Source: Coprinus comatus
Taxonomy: Eukaryota > Basidiomycota > Agaricomycetes > Agaricales > Agaricaceae
Assembly (NCBI GenBank): GCA_034638255.1
Contig: JAWPGT010000026.1
Span: 186,001-250,000, forward strand
Direction of reading: 5' to 3'
DNA length: 64,000 nucleotides
The notes under the pieces are model-generated. The model saw only the letters and a program-made list of their open reading frames with translations. It was not told the DNA's origin and did no database searches. The number at the start of each line of letters is the position of its first letter. Within the stretch, counting starts at the first letter, position 1. Positions 36,704-48,200 of the stretch are shown here, piece after piece. Made by a program: the position numbers and the translations under genes.

Positions 36704-38033
36704 CATCAGGACTTTGCGCATTTCCTTTGGGCTACTTGAGCTTCCTTTTCAAGCTTATACTCCTTGTAGTACCTTGGTGAATAATGCCCCAAGGAGCTCC
36801 AAGGAAAAAATTTTCAACAAGGAAATTCAAGTTCTCCCAAGTGCCAACCAAATATACTTTGAGAATTATTATTATTAAGTAGCATCACAGTAGGGAAATC
36901 AATAAATTGACAATTGTGCAATGGGTACACGTCGTGGGGCTATATAATTAGTACTATTGAATAGGTGTCATTTGTGCGGTTCTGTAGAGCCCAAGAACGT
37001 GCCAGGAAGCCAAGATTTGAAGGTGTGACACCCTTGAGGAACATTCTGTAATTTGGACTTCACGAAATTTTGAAAATATGTGATCATGTGACAATGTGAA
37101 CATGGACACATCACATACTGATGTTACTGCCTCTGTCTTCCCCCATCCCTTCCAATCCCCCTGACGAAATACTCAACCCCACACCTATGACCTTCCTACT
37201 CAACTCTTGGCTTGTGTAGCCTGGCCTACCCCTCCCCACCCACAACACACCAAACACAGGCCCTGTCACACTCCCCACTTCACAACCATCAGATGTCAAG
37301 ACCACTAACACAATCAATTTCGCGTCATACACCACGATTTTAGGCTCGTTGGCACCGCATTGAAGAGACGAATTGATAGAGGGTAGAACGACGCGATATG
37401 GTGGGGTATTCATTGGGTAAAAGTAAGTTCTCTCATTTTTATATACTTTCAACATACATTCCCCTTTAACATACCCATATCTTCGTGTTTTTACGCGTTC
37501 TTAGGTGCTACAGAATGCTATTGATTACAGCTTTTGAATGCGAGTATTTACGCGCGACTTGGTGAAGAACTCGGTGTGCTATGATGGATTCCTTATAATT
37601 TCATGTAAGTTGATTATTTTTATCTACAATAAATTCACCTTTACTGATAATATTGTTCCGAAATCTCTTCACGTTTATTAGTAGTTTAGCTATTATATTA
37701 TTACACTTGTATTAGATTAGATTCACAATACATATTTCTTTTTTTAACTCCTACTACTCTTGAAAAAATGATTAAGAATATATTATATTATATTATTTCA
37801 AAGCTTCTAAATGTGTTCCCATGTGATGCTCAAGTAGTTCCAAGCTTCCTGAAGGTAGAGGGACCTACTTGGAGTTCCTTGGGCAGGCTCCCCCAAGGCA
37901 ATCCAAGGAGAAATGTGAAAATAATCATGTTACTTGAGATTTCCTTCAGACTCCTTGAACTTCCTTGGGGCCACCTTCAAGGAGGTCCAAGGAGGTCCAA
38001 GGAGTCTGAAGGAATTGCGCAAAGTCCTGATGC
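36704..38033. mobile_element. 1.33-kb terminal-inverted-repeat element
   Basis: CATCAGGACTTTGCGCA at 36704-36720 is repeated inverted at 38017-38033, a perfect 17-bp match with weaker similarity beyond (TTCCTT..G..ACT.CTTG). Both ends are filled with CCTTGG/CCAAGG units. No transposase frame is visible, so it would be non-autonomous. No clear target duplication flanks it, and the flanks belong to two different retroelements. The superfamily is not recognised. Confidence 0.65.
37111..37455 (-). CDS. hypothetical 114-aa protein inside the inverted-repeat element
   Basis: ATG at 37455, stop at 37111. It reads NTPPYRVVLPSINSSL, EPKIVVYDAKLIVLVVLTSD, GSVTGPVFGVLWVGRGRPGY. Codon use looks coding but I recognise no family. 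It lies wholly inside the inverted-repeat element and could be captured sequence or chance. Confidence 0.25.
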   Translation of the reverse strand: MLKVYKNERTYFYPMNTPPYRVVLPSINSSLQCGANEPKIVVYDAKLIVLVVLTSDGCEVGSVTGPVFGVLWVGRGRPGYTSQELSRKVIGVGLSISSGGLEGMGEDRGSNISM

Positions 38034-40385
38034 GACCTCCTAGACCAGTTGAACCTTTACCTCACCGTTCTGGCTGAGAAAAGTTTGTTCCATTTAGAGA
38101 AGGTAACGTTTATGGGGAGAGAACACATCCATCTGAGATCCTACGAGACTATAATCACAATGAACCTCTACCACCTCAGGGGAGAGTTCGTCTCCATGGT
38201 CATGATTTCAGAATCCGAAATCAACGAGATCGCCCTAAAGCAGATCCACGTCCTATTTCACCCGAGGAAGTCCGAGAACGTTGCGATGAAATACGCAGAC
38301 AACACGAGGATGCCTCACGGCAATATGCGAGGGAACAACAACCTGACACAATGGAAGAAGACACAGATTGTAAGATTCAACGGATTACTAAGGAAGGGGG
38401 GTTGGAGTTGATGAACTTTTTATTGGCAAAAGCGAGTTCAACTACAGTTCCTGAGCAATTCCATGATCTTGTAAAATTAAATCCGGAGGAATGTAAACAC
38501 TGGCACAAAGCTTGTCTCGAAGAACTAGATGCGCTGAAAAAGCGACAAGTCTACAAGTTGGTAAAACTTCCGGAAGGAAGGAAAACCGTAAAAAATAGAT
38601 GGGTCTTTAATGAAAAGAGTGACGGTCGCAAATGTGCTAGACTAGTTGCTAAAGGATTTTCTCAAGTCGAGGGCATCGACTTTGATGAACTATTTTCTCC
38701 AGTAGTACGATATGAGTCCACTCAAATCCTGCTCGGGTTAGCTGCCCTTGAAGACTGGGACATTGAGTCTGTCGATGTAAAGACAGCATATCTCTATGGC
38801 AAACTGGATGAGGAAATCTATATGGATCAACCCGAAGGTTTCAAACTTAAGGGCAAGGAACATATGGTGTGGAGGTTACGACGTGCATTGTACGGCCTTA
38901 AACAAGCCAGCTTGGCCTGGTGGAAGGAGATGGCATCTTCCATGAACAAACTAGGTTTCAAGCGATGTGAATCCGATGCCGGTATCTATATTTACTGTCA
39001 AAAAGATGGCAAGTTTGTCATTGCTGTCGTGTACGTTGACGACGTACTTTTTATGGGAAATGACTCCGCCCTGCTTAAAAAGCTTAAAGGAGAGTTCATG
39101 AAAAAGTGGGAATGCTGCGACCTTGGAGAAATCAAAGAATTTCTCGGTATGCGCATCAGGAGAGATCGAGCTAATCGAAAGATCTATCTTGATCAATGTG
39201 CTTATTTAGAGAAGATCCTGGAAAGGTTTAAAGTCACTGGGTCTGACCGTGACACCAAGCCGGCATGAACTCCGCTGCCAGAAGGGTACTATCCAGTTCC
39301 TAATGACAAGCCGATCAACTCCTCCATCCGTTCTAGGTACCAACAGGTGATTGGATCACTGTTGTACATTGCTATTGGCATGTGTCCGGACATCTCATTC
39401 GCTGTGACTAAGCTAAGTCAACATTCTCATAACCCTATGGAAGAACATTTGCGTAGAGCTCTCTACATTTGCAGATACCTATTAGCGACTCGGGAATACC
39501 GAATGACGCTTGATGGTTCTGTAAGCGCAGGAACGTAGAGGACGACGAGACGGACGCGACGACGAAGGAATGAAAGGAATTGGTCAAGAAATGAGTGAGA
39601 TATTAAGCAAGTACTGCAGACACTTGTATTAGACTAGACTATAGGATAACATTATTATTACTCACCTGCAGACACTTGTATTAGACTAGAGAGTCTTCAT
39701 GTGTCTGCAGGACGCTTCAGCTATGTGTGACGTGACACTGTGATGTCACAAAGATCGCAAATCATGTACAAGTCCCAATCAACAGATAATGTCCAACCAC
39801 AACTCACAGAAGTGCTGACCTTAGGGACTGTCTAGAGCAATCCTGACAGGTTCTGGTAATGAGGGTTTCATTGCTTACAGTGATTCTGATTGGGCTAGTG
39901 ATCCTTCTACTCAAAGATCCCAAACTGGTTATCTGTCCACTGTTGCATCCTGCCTGGTAGCCTGGGTTAGTTGATCACAGAAGACTATTGCATTATCGTC
40001 CACAGAGGCTGAGTACATGGCTATTTCCGATTGTAGCCGTCAGTCCATCTGGATCAGAAGCCTAATAACTGAACTTGGTTTGCACAACAATGAACCAATG
40101 GATATTTGTGGAGACAATATGGGCTCTCTCTTTATCGCACAAAATCCTGCCGTCGAAAAGAGATCAAAACACATAGACATTATTTTCCACTTCATTTGTC
40201 AAGTAATTGATGAAAAGAAGGTTCAGCTCTATTTTATCCCAGGCACTGAGAATCCTGCAGATCTTCTCACGAAGAATCTCGGATGTGTGAAGTTTGAATA
40301 CTTCCGTGATAACTATTATGGGTTGGAGTTTTCTAATCCCACATATAGCACTGCCAAGCGCTCAAATAATATGGTCCCAACGTAG
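38034..40385 (+). pseudogene. copia reverse transcriptase and RNase H, broken
   Basis: The RT segment (about 38400-39267) has HKACLEELDALKKRQVYKLV, NRWVFNEKSDGRKCARLVAK, DVKTAYLYGKLDEEIYMDQP, LYGLKQASLAWW and the catalytic VVYVDDVLFMG. TGA at 39265-39267 precedes TPLPEGYYPVPND. RYQQVIGSLLYIAIGMCPDI leads to RNase H, split by a 329-bp LTR insertion at 39520. It resumes as GNEGFIAYSDSDWASDPSTQ, has TGA at 39972, then IALSSTEAEYMAISDCSRQS and KHIDIIFHFICQVI, stopping at 40385. Not functional. Confidence 0.85.
39520..39848. repeat. solo LTR inserted in copia RNase H
   Basis: TGTAAGCGCAGG ... ATCCTGACA, 329 bp with TG/CA ends, flanked by GGTTC at 39515-39519 and 39849-39853. Removing the insert and one GGTTC restores LDGSGNEGF in the RNase H frame. 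It contains a 22-bp direct repeat (GCAGACACTTGTATTAGACT...) at about 39634 and 39671. No internal coding region, so it was left by LTR-LTR recombination. Confidence 0.85.
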
Positions 40386-40421
40386 GGCGCTTCATAGCTG
40401 CCATGTTCGTATTCAGGGGAG

Positions 40422-40599
40422 TGTTGAACTATTATTAGTTCTATCATGACATTCTCGGATGGCATCACGCTTGACGAATATATCTTCATGATCCATATCA
40501 TGTGACCTAGTATATTCCCGCACAGACCACTGTAAATATGTATATAAGATTGTACTCTTGCATTATATACTTCAGTTCCTTTTCTACTAACAACCAACA
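40422..40599 (+). repeat. 3' LTR of the copia relic
   Basis: Begins TGTTGAACTATTATTAG directly after a purine run (AGGGGAG) and ends ACCAACA. TGTTG/CAACA is the usual copia terminal pair. 178 bp. Contains TATATAAG near 40540. The 5' partner is absent. Confidence 0.65.
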
Positions 40600-40634
40600 C
40601 CCTCAGTAAGTCCAGAGTTGTACCTACCCATGTT

Positions 40635-42090
40635 TCATACACTACGCTCTTGTTTTAACAAGAACTTCCCTTTCTCATCTTCTGTCCAGGCAAAACCAAG
40701 TTCCTGATTTCTTATCAGATGATGAACAAGCTTCTCTTCTTCTGGCCATAAAAATCCATCTGGATTAACATTCATTGTCTTCATATGTTCCAGGGTATAG
40801 CAAGAACCAGGAGAGAAGTCTGGAGGATGAGTTGGAAGTGGAGGCATGAATTCGAGAGGGTTACATGGAATATGGCGGACAATACGGAAATCTTCTGGTA
40901 GTGTAGTTGCAACAGGTTTGACACAGTTCACGACTTTCTTGTATGCATAGCTTGATATTTCGTGTGTTCAGGTATGATTCTCAAGGTTAGGAAAAGATAT
41001 TTCATATATTTCTTATGGTTTGTGAATGGGAGTAAATGGTTTGGTAGTGAAAATGAGTGGAGAAATCATGGAGCAGGAGAGGCAAGTGCTAAATATGGAA
41101 GGTATGTTCTTATTTGTTGTTGTTAGGGTATCTCCTTGGCTGTGTCCAACCAAATCATCAACATCTAAAAACCCGAATTCTTGCTTTCATGAGTCTGGAT
41201 ACAAGTAGCAGTAGGAATGGTGATTGTTTCATTGGTATTTGGGTCATGTAAAGTGAGGTGAGATTCCCCATTATTGTAGTGGTTGGTTTGTGCTTCAGTG
41301 AGTGTGTTGAAAGGTTGCCCAAGTAGCATTTCATAGGGCGCGTTTTCGAGGACTTGGACCTGGAGATAGAATGTGTTGTTGCCTATACAAACTGGGAGGT
41401 TGCAGATCAGCCCCAAGGTCATTCCTGATGATCCATTAGCCATTTGCATTAATAGATTTTGATCTTTGTAGAGAAGAAGACCAAGTTTCTCCCAGATGTC
41501 TTGTCTAAGGCCAATAATTTGTGATCCTTCATTAAGAATAGCCTCAATCACCTCCTTTCCATTTAGTTCTACTGGTATGGTACATAATTCTTCAACTTCT
41601 TTTGCAACAACAATTGGATTGTATGGGAGAGAGGGATGTTGGTGGAGAAGGGATGAATAAGGTGTATTGTTGTCGTCTTGACCTTTCTCAATTATTGATG
41701 CATTAATGTGTGATCCAGTAGGTATTCTGTGTGTTATTATCTGGTCCTTGATCTGTTTTCAGACATCTGGACCAATCGCAAGTAGCTCTCATTGGGACAA
41801 GGTGATAGGGTTATCAAGAATTCATTGAATAACATCCTGAACAGCTTTAGGATCCTCAATAGGTGATGCAAAGTGATACTGTTGTTGGCTGGTGGGAGTG
41901 GGGATGGTTTGCTTAAGTGGAATTTCAGCTGATGGAGTGGATTGAGAGGGTGGATAAGTAGAAGGGAAATTCTGAGATGGATTGGAAGAGTCCTGAGGTC
42001 AATTTGAGTTTGCTTGTGAGTTCTTTCCTTTTCTGTTTGCTCCAATTTGCTTTTTGATCTCCTCTTGTCACTTCAGATTAGCTAGGGTAA
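40635..42090 (-). pseudogene. Ty3/gypsy gag-protease relic with many stops
   Basis: Read from 42090 downward: EEIKKQIGANRKGKNSQAN, NPITLSQ, ELLAIGPDV, KQIKDQIITHRIPTGSHINA. Then a retropepsin-like domain at 41551-41165 (EAILNEGSQIIGLRQDIWEK, YEMLLGQPFNTL, ITIPTA). Then the polymerase lead-in at 40931-40635: KPVATTLPEDFRIVRHIPCN, PPLPTHPPDFSPG, DGFLWPEEEKLVHHLI. Five TGA codons (41759, 41789, 41822, 41999, 42068) fall where relatives carry residues such as Arg. In place of the active-site triplet there is NEGS, where relatives I recall have DGGS. Dead element on the same strand as the integrase fragment, but not joined to it. Confidence 0.75.
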
Positions 42091-42577
42091 TTGTTATGAC
42101 CATGAACCGTTAAGCTGAACACTCCTGGAACTTAAACACTAGAGTGCAGTCATGTAGGAATGTGTGTTCAATAAACACTCTGCTGCAATCTCAAGGCCTT
42201 TCAACCTAGTGACCGAGAGGTATGGAGACAGAGATGTATAAGGGATACAACAGAAGAGATTAAAGCTTGAGGCTTTAATCATCTAATACATTGAGTATTT
42301 ATACTATTCTAGGGATGTACCTAATAATAGCTACTAACTAATTATATCCTTACTACTCATCATTGCTTTATAATCTACTCCATATACAATGCTAGAACTG
42401 TCAACAGGAGTAGGTGAGACATCGGGGTCAGGGACTGTTTACTCCATACACAATGAAAGATTAGTCAACAGGAGTAAAATGATGAAACTGATAAGTAATA
42501 CTGGAGCTAGAGAAATGTAACCTTCTAAATATAAATGGAAACTTATACTTAGTTCGACGTTAGGTCATAGTGGTGTC
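42091..42577. repeat. LTR-like segment
   Basis: About 485 bp bounded by TTGTTATGACC on the left and GGTCATAGTG on the right, an inverted 7-bp core (TATGACC/GGTCATA). It separates the gag relic from the frame at 42578. It contains two related lines, CTACTCCATATACAATG and TTACTCCATACACAATG. Could be the gag relic's own LTR or a solo LTR. No target duplication found. Confidence 0.3.
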
Positions 42578-43067
42578 TTGTAGACCACAGTGGGGCTTGG
42601 AGTCTCTTCATCATACAATGTCATCCATGATGGAGTCATCTTGGGGAATGAGCTTGGGGAAGATGGCAAACAGATCTTCTTCCATAGTAGTGGTGCAGGC
42701 CAGTGGATTGGGTGGGCTCGTAACACCACCCAGGCCATTTTCACACCTGGTGCATCCTCGTAGTGATTTGTACTCTAAATTTTACTGCCTCTTCAGTTGT
42801 TTGTGGAACATCTATAGATCGTGGTAGCCATGATATAACTGCGTTTGTGAGATGGTATGAGTGTATTCCACGTTTCTCACATTTCTCCCTCACATCCTTT
42901 AACCACAACACCAACTCATTGCATGAAGCCAATGGACCTGGGAAAGGAATGGGATGTTCTTGTGGAGAATCAAGATGCCATTTGCACAGAACTACCAGGA
43001 GGACATGTGGTTCCAGGAGTTCTTGAGATTCCATGATGTTCTGTTGAATGTAGAGAAACTGGTTCAA
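42578..43067 (-). pseudogene. unrecognised broken frame upstream of the gag relic
   Basis: The frame 43067-42741 reads KWHLDSPQEHPIPFPGPLAS, CNELVLWLKDVREKCEKRGI and HLTNAVISWLPRSIDVPQTT, then stops. A second frame carries on as GVKMAWVVLRAHPIHWPAPL then LWKKI, which loosely resembles a PWWP-type strand. I do not recognise the protein. It may belong to a decayed element or to a degraded host gene. Confidence 0.3.
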
Positions 43068-43428
43068 TGTGGGCGCCTGATGGTGCCTGCCATTGTTTGA
43101 TCACACAGTAGGTACTTGGGTATCAAGATATTTATAAGTTTCTTCAATGAATAGGCGTACAACCAGTATACATATGCCATTTCAACCAATGTTTATGCAC
43201 ATCTTGTTTTCACTGAGTCTTTGTACATAGAAGCGAGATGTATTTCATCCAATATGATATTGAGAGTAAGTAATAGATATTAAGAACTGAATAACTGGCA
43301 CTCCTAACATTAACACATCCAATGAAAATTTGAACATATAATTTACAACTTACATGATCATAAGCTTTTACATCTTCTTGACTTGAACAAACTTCCAGAC
43401 CTTGTTGGGAGGGAAGACTGGTCCAAGT
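43068..43428. other. intergenic stretch, nothing recognised
   Basis: About 360 bp of AT-rich sequence between a broken frame and an inverted-repeat element. Confidence 0.45.
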
Positions 43429-44452
43429 CTAGGGCTGCCGCCCATAACCGTATAATACGGTATACAGCACCATACCATAAGAGCGATCAAGTAGCCTCAA
43501 TACAGTACGGTTGATGGTACAGAGTGTACCATACTGTACCATATTTTTCACCCGTCAATGGCTGTATGGATGGTAGACGATCATGACATCATGTTATAGC
43601 ATCACATGGTACATCAAAATGTCATCAATTCATAACATAGGGTTGACCTCAGTCTCTCCTCAGTCAACAACATAAACTCTCTCGCAATGCCACAGTCATC
43701 CACTATTTCTAGAGTATTTTTATCTGATTTCTATGTTTATAACTCTATATATTGAGTCTTGAATGTTTAATAAGTTAATGCCGGGTTAGAACCAAGTTGA
43801 TACCAGTTCAATGACCTCGTCGAAATAATGGTGATAAACTTACCTGTGTGCCGTAAAAGTACAGTACGTACCGTAAGATGTCCTTTACCGTACCGTAACA
43901 ACCTTAAAATATTTATTCTTTGTATTATCACCTATCTTTACTAGACAAAATGATGAAGAAGTGAAAACTGCTGATACGTGTATGCTTGAAACATGAATAA
44001 AGGGTGGGTGAGGACCCGGAGGGGCCTCCAACCTGGACATTCCTTTACAGACAGAAAATGGCGGTCGAGAGAGGTCGCGATGGGTGGGTGGGTCCATCCG
44101 TGATGCACAAAACTCGACATTTGTTGATTTTTCTGTTGTCACGGGATGCTCAGCCATGTGATACATATGAATGAGGATATAAGGGTGTGGAGGGCGGGCA
44201 AAAGATAGTGTAGAAGACGATGTGCGGGAGGCCACGGTCGCGAGTACGTGCAGAGGTGGTAAGGAAGAGAGAGGTAACCTGCCCGTGTGACCGTGACGAC
44301 CGGTGTTACAAAGACCAAACTCTACGAGTGGTCACTCCTACGTCGCTCGTCGTAGACTAATAATATATGGTACGGCTACGGTACGGAAAAGGCCGTATTA
44401 TGACCGTAAATTATACGGCCGTAACCATATACGGTACGGGCGGCAGCCCTAG
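43429..44452. mobile_element. hAT-like non-autonomous inverted-repeat element
   Basis: CTAGGGCTGCCGCCC at the left end is repeated inverted as GGGCGGCAGCCCTAG at the right. TAGGGCTG-type ends are typical of hAT elements. GTCCAA lies just outside both ends (43421-43426 and 44455-44460), the likely core of a degraded 8-bp target duplication. Sub-terminal regions on both sides are filled with copies of ACGGTAC, ACCGTA and related units. No transposase frame seen. Confidence 0.7.
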
Positions 44453-45279
44453 CCGTCCAACAATTGGATGAACCTCGATCTATTTATAGAATGAGCCCTT
44501 GGAGGATAAAACTTAACCTTGGACTCTGTCTTCGTGATCATGCTTAACACGAAGGAAAACAATTATAATCAATGAGCTGACCTGAAACGGCTGATAGAAG
44601 TCTTCAAGTAAAAACCTAGATGAAATGTGGTTTATCCCCAGAGTGTTCATCTGAGCCATATTCTATGATCCCAGGTTGGAACAAAAGTATAAGAGAAGTC
44701 ACAGCCTCATGATCCATGACAATAAGTTGAAGTGTGTCGTTGTACCTAATGACGTATTATATCTACTTTCGTCGCCGAGTTGCTCGACGAAGAGGGGAGC
44801 TGGAACATCAGTAACACATGACGAACCTAGTTGTTGGAATCAGCAGAAATGAGCTAAGCTGTGGATGGTATAGCGGCCTGTGGTAACAAGGTGAGAAAAA
44901 AACAATCTGAAAATTGAACGTATCTTCGAAACCTCAATCTCTTAAAGTCGAAACGTTTATGCTGTCAATTGACAGCAACTACCGGCCGGTTACTCCCTGA
45001 TCGCAACAGAACTAAAAGTTATGTAGTGGCAGTATATAACGGTACACCAGGGTACATCCATACTTGTGGTAGGGACGGCCGTGATATTCTGGAGTGCTAA
45101 GAAGTGATGTCGAATCAACTGTTTATTGTTGTGGGAAAAAACGCAATGAGAATGAGATGACGTAATCACGTATATCCAACCAACGCGTAAAGCGCGTCGT
45201 TCAAGTAGACATTTCTCAGTGGTCTCAATGCAAGTATTCATTTTTAGTTCCATTTATCTACATCTAACTCTTCACATAG
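44453..45279. other. intergenic; may hold the first exon of the Rap1-like gene
   Basis: About 830 bp. A first exon should lie here, since the Myb exon starts at an acceptor (TTCACATAG, 45271-45279). ATGTCGAATCAACTG near 45099 and an ATG near 45228 are candidates, but neither gives the needed phase with an obvious donor. Confidence 0.35.
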
Positions 45280-48200
45280 GGGGAGAACGGCATACACTAA
45301 GAAAGATGATGAGAATCTTGTTAAATACTTGGCTAAGCTTGGTGAAGGTGTAGGACGCAATGGGAAGACACTATATCAGAATCTGAAAAGCTATGTGAGT
45401 TTGTGCTCTTAAATATTGTAATCTGACTTTTTATTCTGCTTCTATATTGTAGCCGAAAAAATATCCTTGGGCCAAAACGCATCCATGGCAATCGTGGCGC
45501 GAGCGGTACATTAAGAATTCGGAATCCTTCGACTCCAAGGTCGAGAGATATCTAAAGGAGGGGAACCTTGACACGGATGATGAGATACCAAAACCACAGT
45601 CGCAGTATGTTGGGCTGAGTATATGTTAGTAATATTGACCTAATGCTATAGTAGGCGCGGCACACAGAAGAAATTTACCGAAGAGGAAGATATATTACTG
45701 GTGAAATTTCTGGCAATCCATAATCCCACACTCAGAGGACGTAACGGGAACAAAGTGTATGAGATGCTTGTAGCAGAAGAAAATGTCCGTTAGGCTTATT
45801 GAGAAGATGAAATTTTAGTGTAAGGAACTCATTTTGCATCTACAGGTTAAATTTTGGCCGTGGAGCAAAACTCATACCTGGCAATCGTGGCGGAATCGAT
45901 ATATAGCACGACAAGAACATCTTGACAAAGCTATTCTCAAATATCAACGGAAGAAAGGCATCGATCCTTCGAAACCGAGAGACCTTCCACCTCCTGACCG
46001 GCCCGCAAAACGTCGGAAGATGGAAGTGGAAGTGAAACAGGAAGTGGAACAGGACAGCCAGGAAGACCAATGGGCCCAGTTACACAATAAACTAGCCGCG
46101 ACGGGTCCTCAACAAACAACGACAACCGATGTTGATACGAATATGGAGCCTGAACCGACACCTGCTCAGATAGATGTCTCTCAGACCAAGACTGGTCCAA
46201 GCAAACACAAGGACTCGGATTCCGACGAATATACAGATGCATCGGATACCGAAGATTCTGAGCCTCCGGGGTCTGAGGATTATAGGAACGATATCTTCAA
46301 AATATGGAAGAGGACGAATTGGACGAACTGGACCCCAGTGAAGAGGAAAAGGCGGAGTCGGATGCAAGTGTCGATGAACAGGACGATGAAGATGAAATTA
46401 ACGACGAAGAAATGATTGATGAACTCGGGGAACAAACTACCCATGCAGATATGTTTATGACTGACTTGACTAAAGAGCCAGACGATGATACCCCCAGTAC
46501 CTCAATGCCTCAGTATGTCTACATATATGCTATTTACTTGATCATCCCATACTAAAAAAATCTCAACAGAAACTCAGATAATGCGAGTCCTAACGTTACA
46601 CACCCACCACCCCAAACTGTTCCTATTCACAATGCACCACCTACACCACCTCCCGAAACTACTACTACACACTCATCCCGTCCTCATAAACGACAAAAGC
46701 CTGAAATAGATGAGGATCCTTTTGAAGATTCTATTACTAGGAATGGGACACCACGTATTCAATCACGAAAGAAACACCCTCCTGTTATCAATGAGAGTAC
46801 ATTCGGTAACAGGTTGTCTTCGAAGAGGAATCGAATTGATAATGACTCTGATGAGGAAGAACAGGAGGAGGAATGGCCGCCCAAACGTAGTCAACGACAA
46901 CGACTCTCTACTACACGTGGTGAGCTTGTCAAGCGACCTGAGGAACAACAGGATGTTAAAGGAAAAGGAAAAGCTAGAGAATCCGATGAAGATAACTGGT
47001 CGGAAACGGAAGATAGTGCCACGGAAACTCCTATGCCACCCAAACAACAGAATTCTCCTAAAGAGAATGGAGAAGAACGAGGAAATGGTACAGGGAAAGG
47101 AAAGAAGAAAACTCAAAACATTAATCAAGGTGATGAAAAAAGGGAAAAAGTAGTTGTGAAGAACCACTTAAATCAGAGGGTAGATGAAGCTAATGAGGAT
47201 GATCCCATGGATAGCTCCCAACGACGGAGTATGAAAGGAAAGGATAAAGTTCATGATTCTTTTCGTGCTAATGCAAAGGCCAAACGCCCATCACTTACCG
47301 AAACGGAAGTCTCAGACCTTGCAGATGAAGATCAGCAACAACCGCCCGTTGAAAATACCCAAGAGCCTACAAAAACTTTAATGTTTAAATGTACTTCCGC
47401 TTACACCTATACGTGATAGAATCAATAACTGATTTATTATATTATTACATTCATAGATCCAAAAAGAAAAACGGATGTTTTTACCCAGTCGGAATTTGGT
47501 CCAACTCCTCCTTTATTCAAACGCCACTCTGTTGGAAGCGGTGGTTCCTCTTCCCATCATACCAATATCCGATTATCATTACATGATTCAAATCCCGTTC
47601 ACTCTCAGAATGTTTCACGTACAATTAACCTTCGTAAAGAACTTGCCAGTCAACAACAACGATCATTATCACGGTTATCAATGACAACGACGACAAAATC
47701 AACTCCTGAACAATCGATGGTGTCTAAAAAAGAACAAGAAGAGGAAGAGAATTATGTAAATGAAATGGGAAAACAACAAGTTAGTGAAACTTTGGCAGCG
47801 GAGTTTGGAGTTCATAAGAATGTGGTTAGAAGAATTTGGGATAAATTGCAAAGTTTGAAAGCTGCGAAGGAAGAATTGGCTAAAATGAAGGTTTTCGTTG
47901 AAAGAAGGATGAGTGAGATTAGTGGACTTCCTTTGGATATGAGATCAGAAGGAAATCAAACATATACACCGATACCGATGTCAAGTTCATTCCATTCTTC
48001 TTCTTCGAGAATGTCTCTTGTTCCAAATTCATCTTTCAATGTGATGAATTCTCAGAGTGGAGAAAAGATTGGTAGGAAAAGGAAAAGAGTTTCAGATGTT
48101 AGTGATGTTAGTATGATAAATGAAAGCGGAGGAGGTCACAGGAGAATAAGTTTGGAGATAAGACCAATTAATCAGGAGGATGCTGAAATGGATATTGTGT

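Larger units (their letters stand above)
38034..40599 (+). mobile_element. 5'-truncated Ty1/copia relic
   Basis: Right half of a copia element: linker after integrase, reverse transcriptase, RNase H and 3' LTR. The gag, protease and integrase are missing, cut at the inverted-repeat element. A solo LTR is nested inside RNase H. In-frame TGA codons at 38076, 39265 and 39972 show decay. Confidence 0.85.

Noticed and set aside
42763..43026. 87-aa plus-strand frame
   Set aside because: Shadow of the minus-strand frame at 42741-43067, which has the better composition.
46171..46284. Intron to explain the frame change in the Rap1-like gene
   Set aside because: GT...TAG ends exist, but the removed peptide is typical acidic linker and the resulting join is not better than a simple indel.
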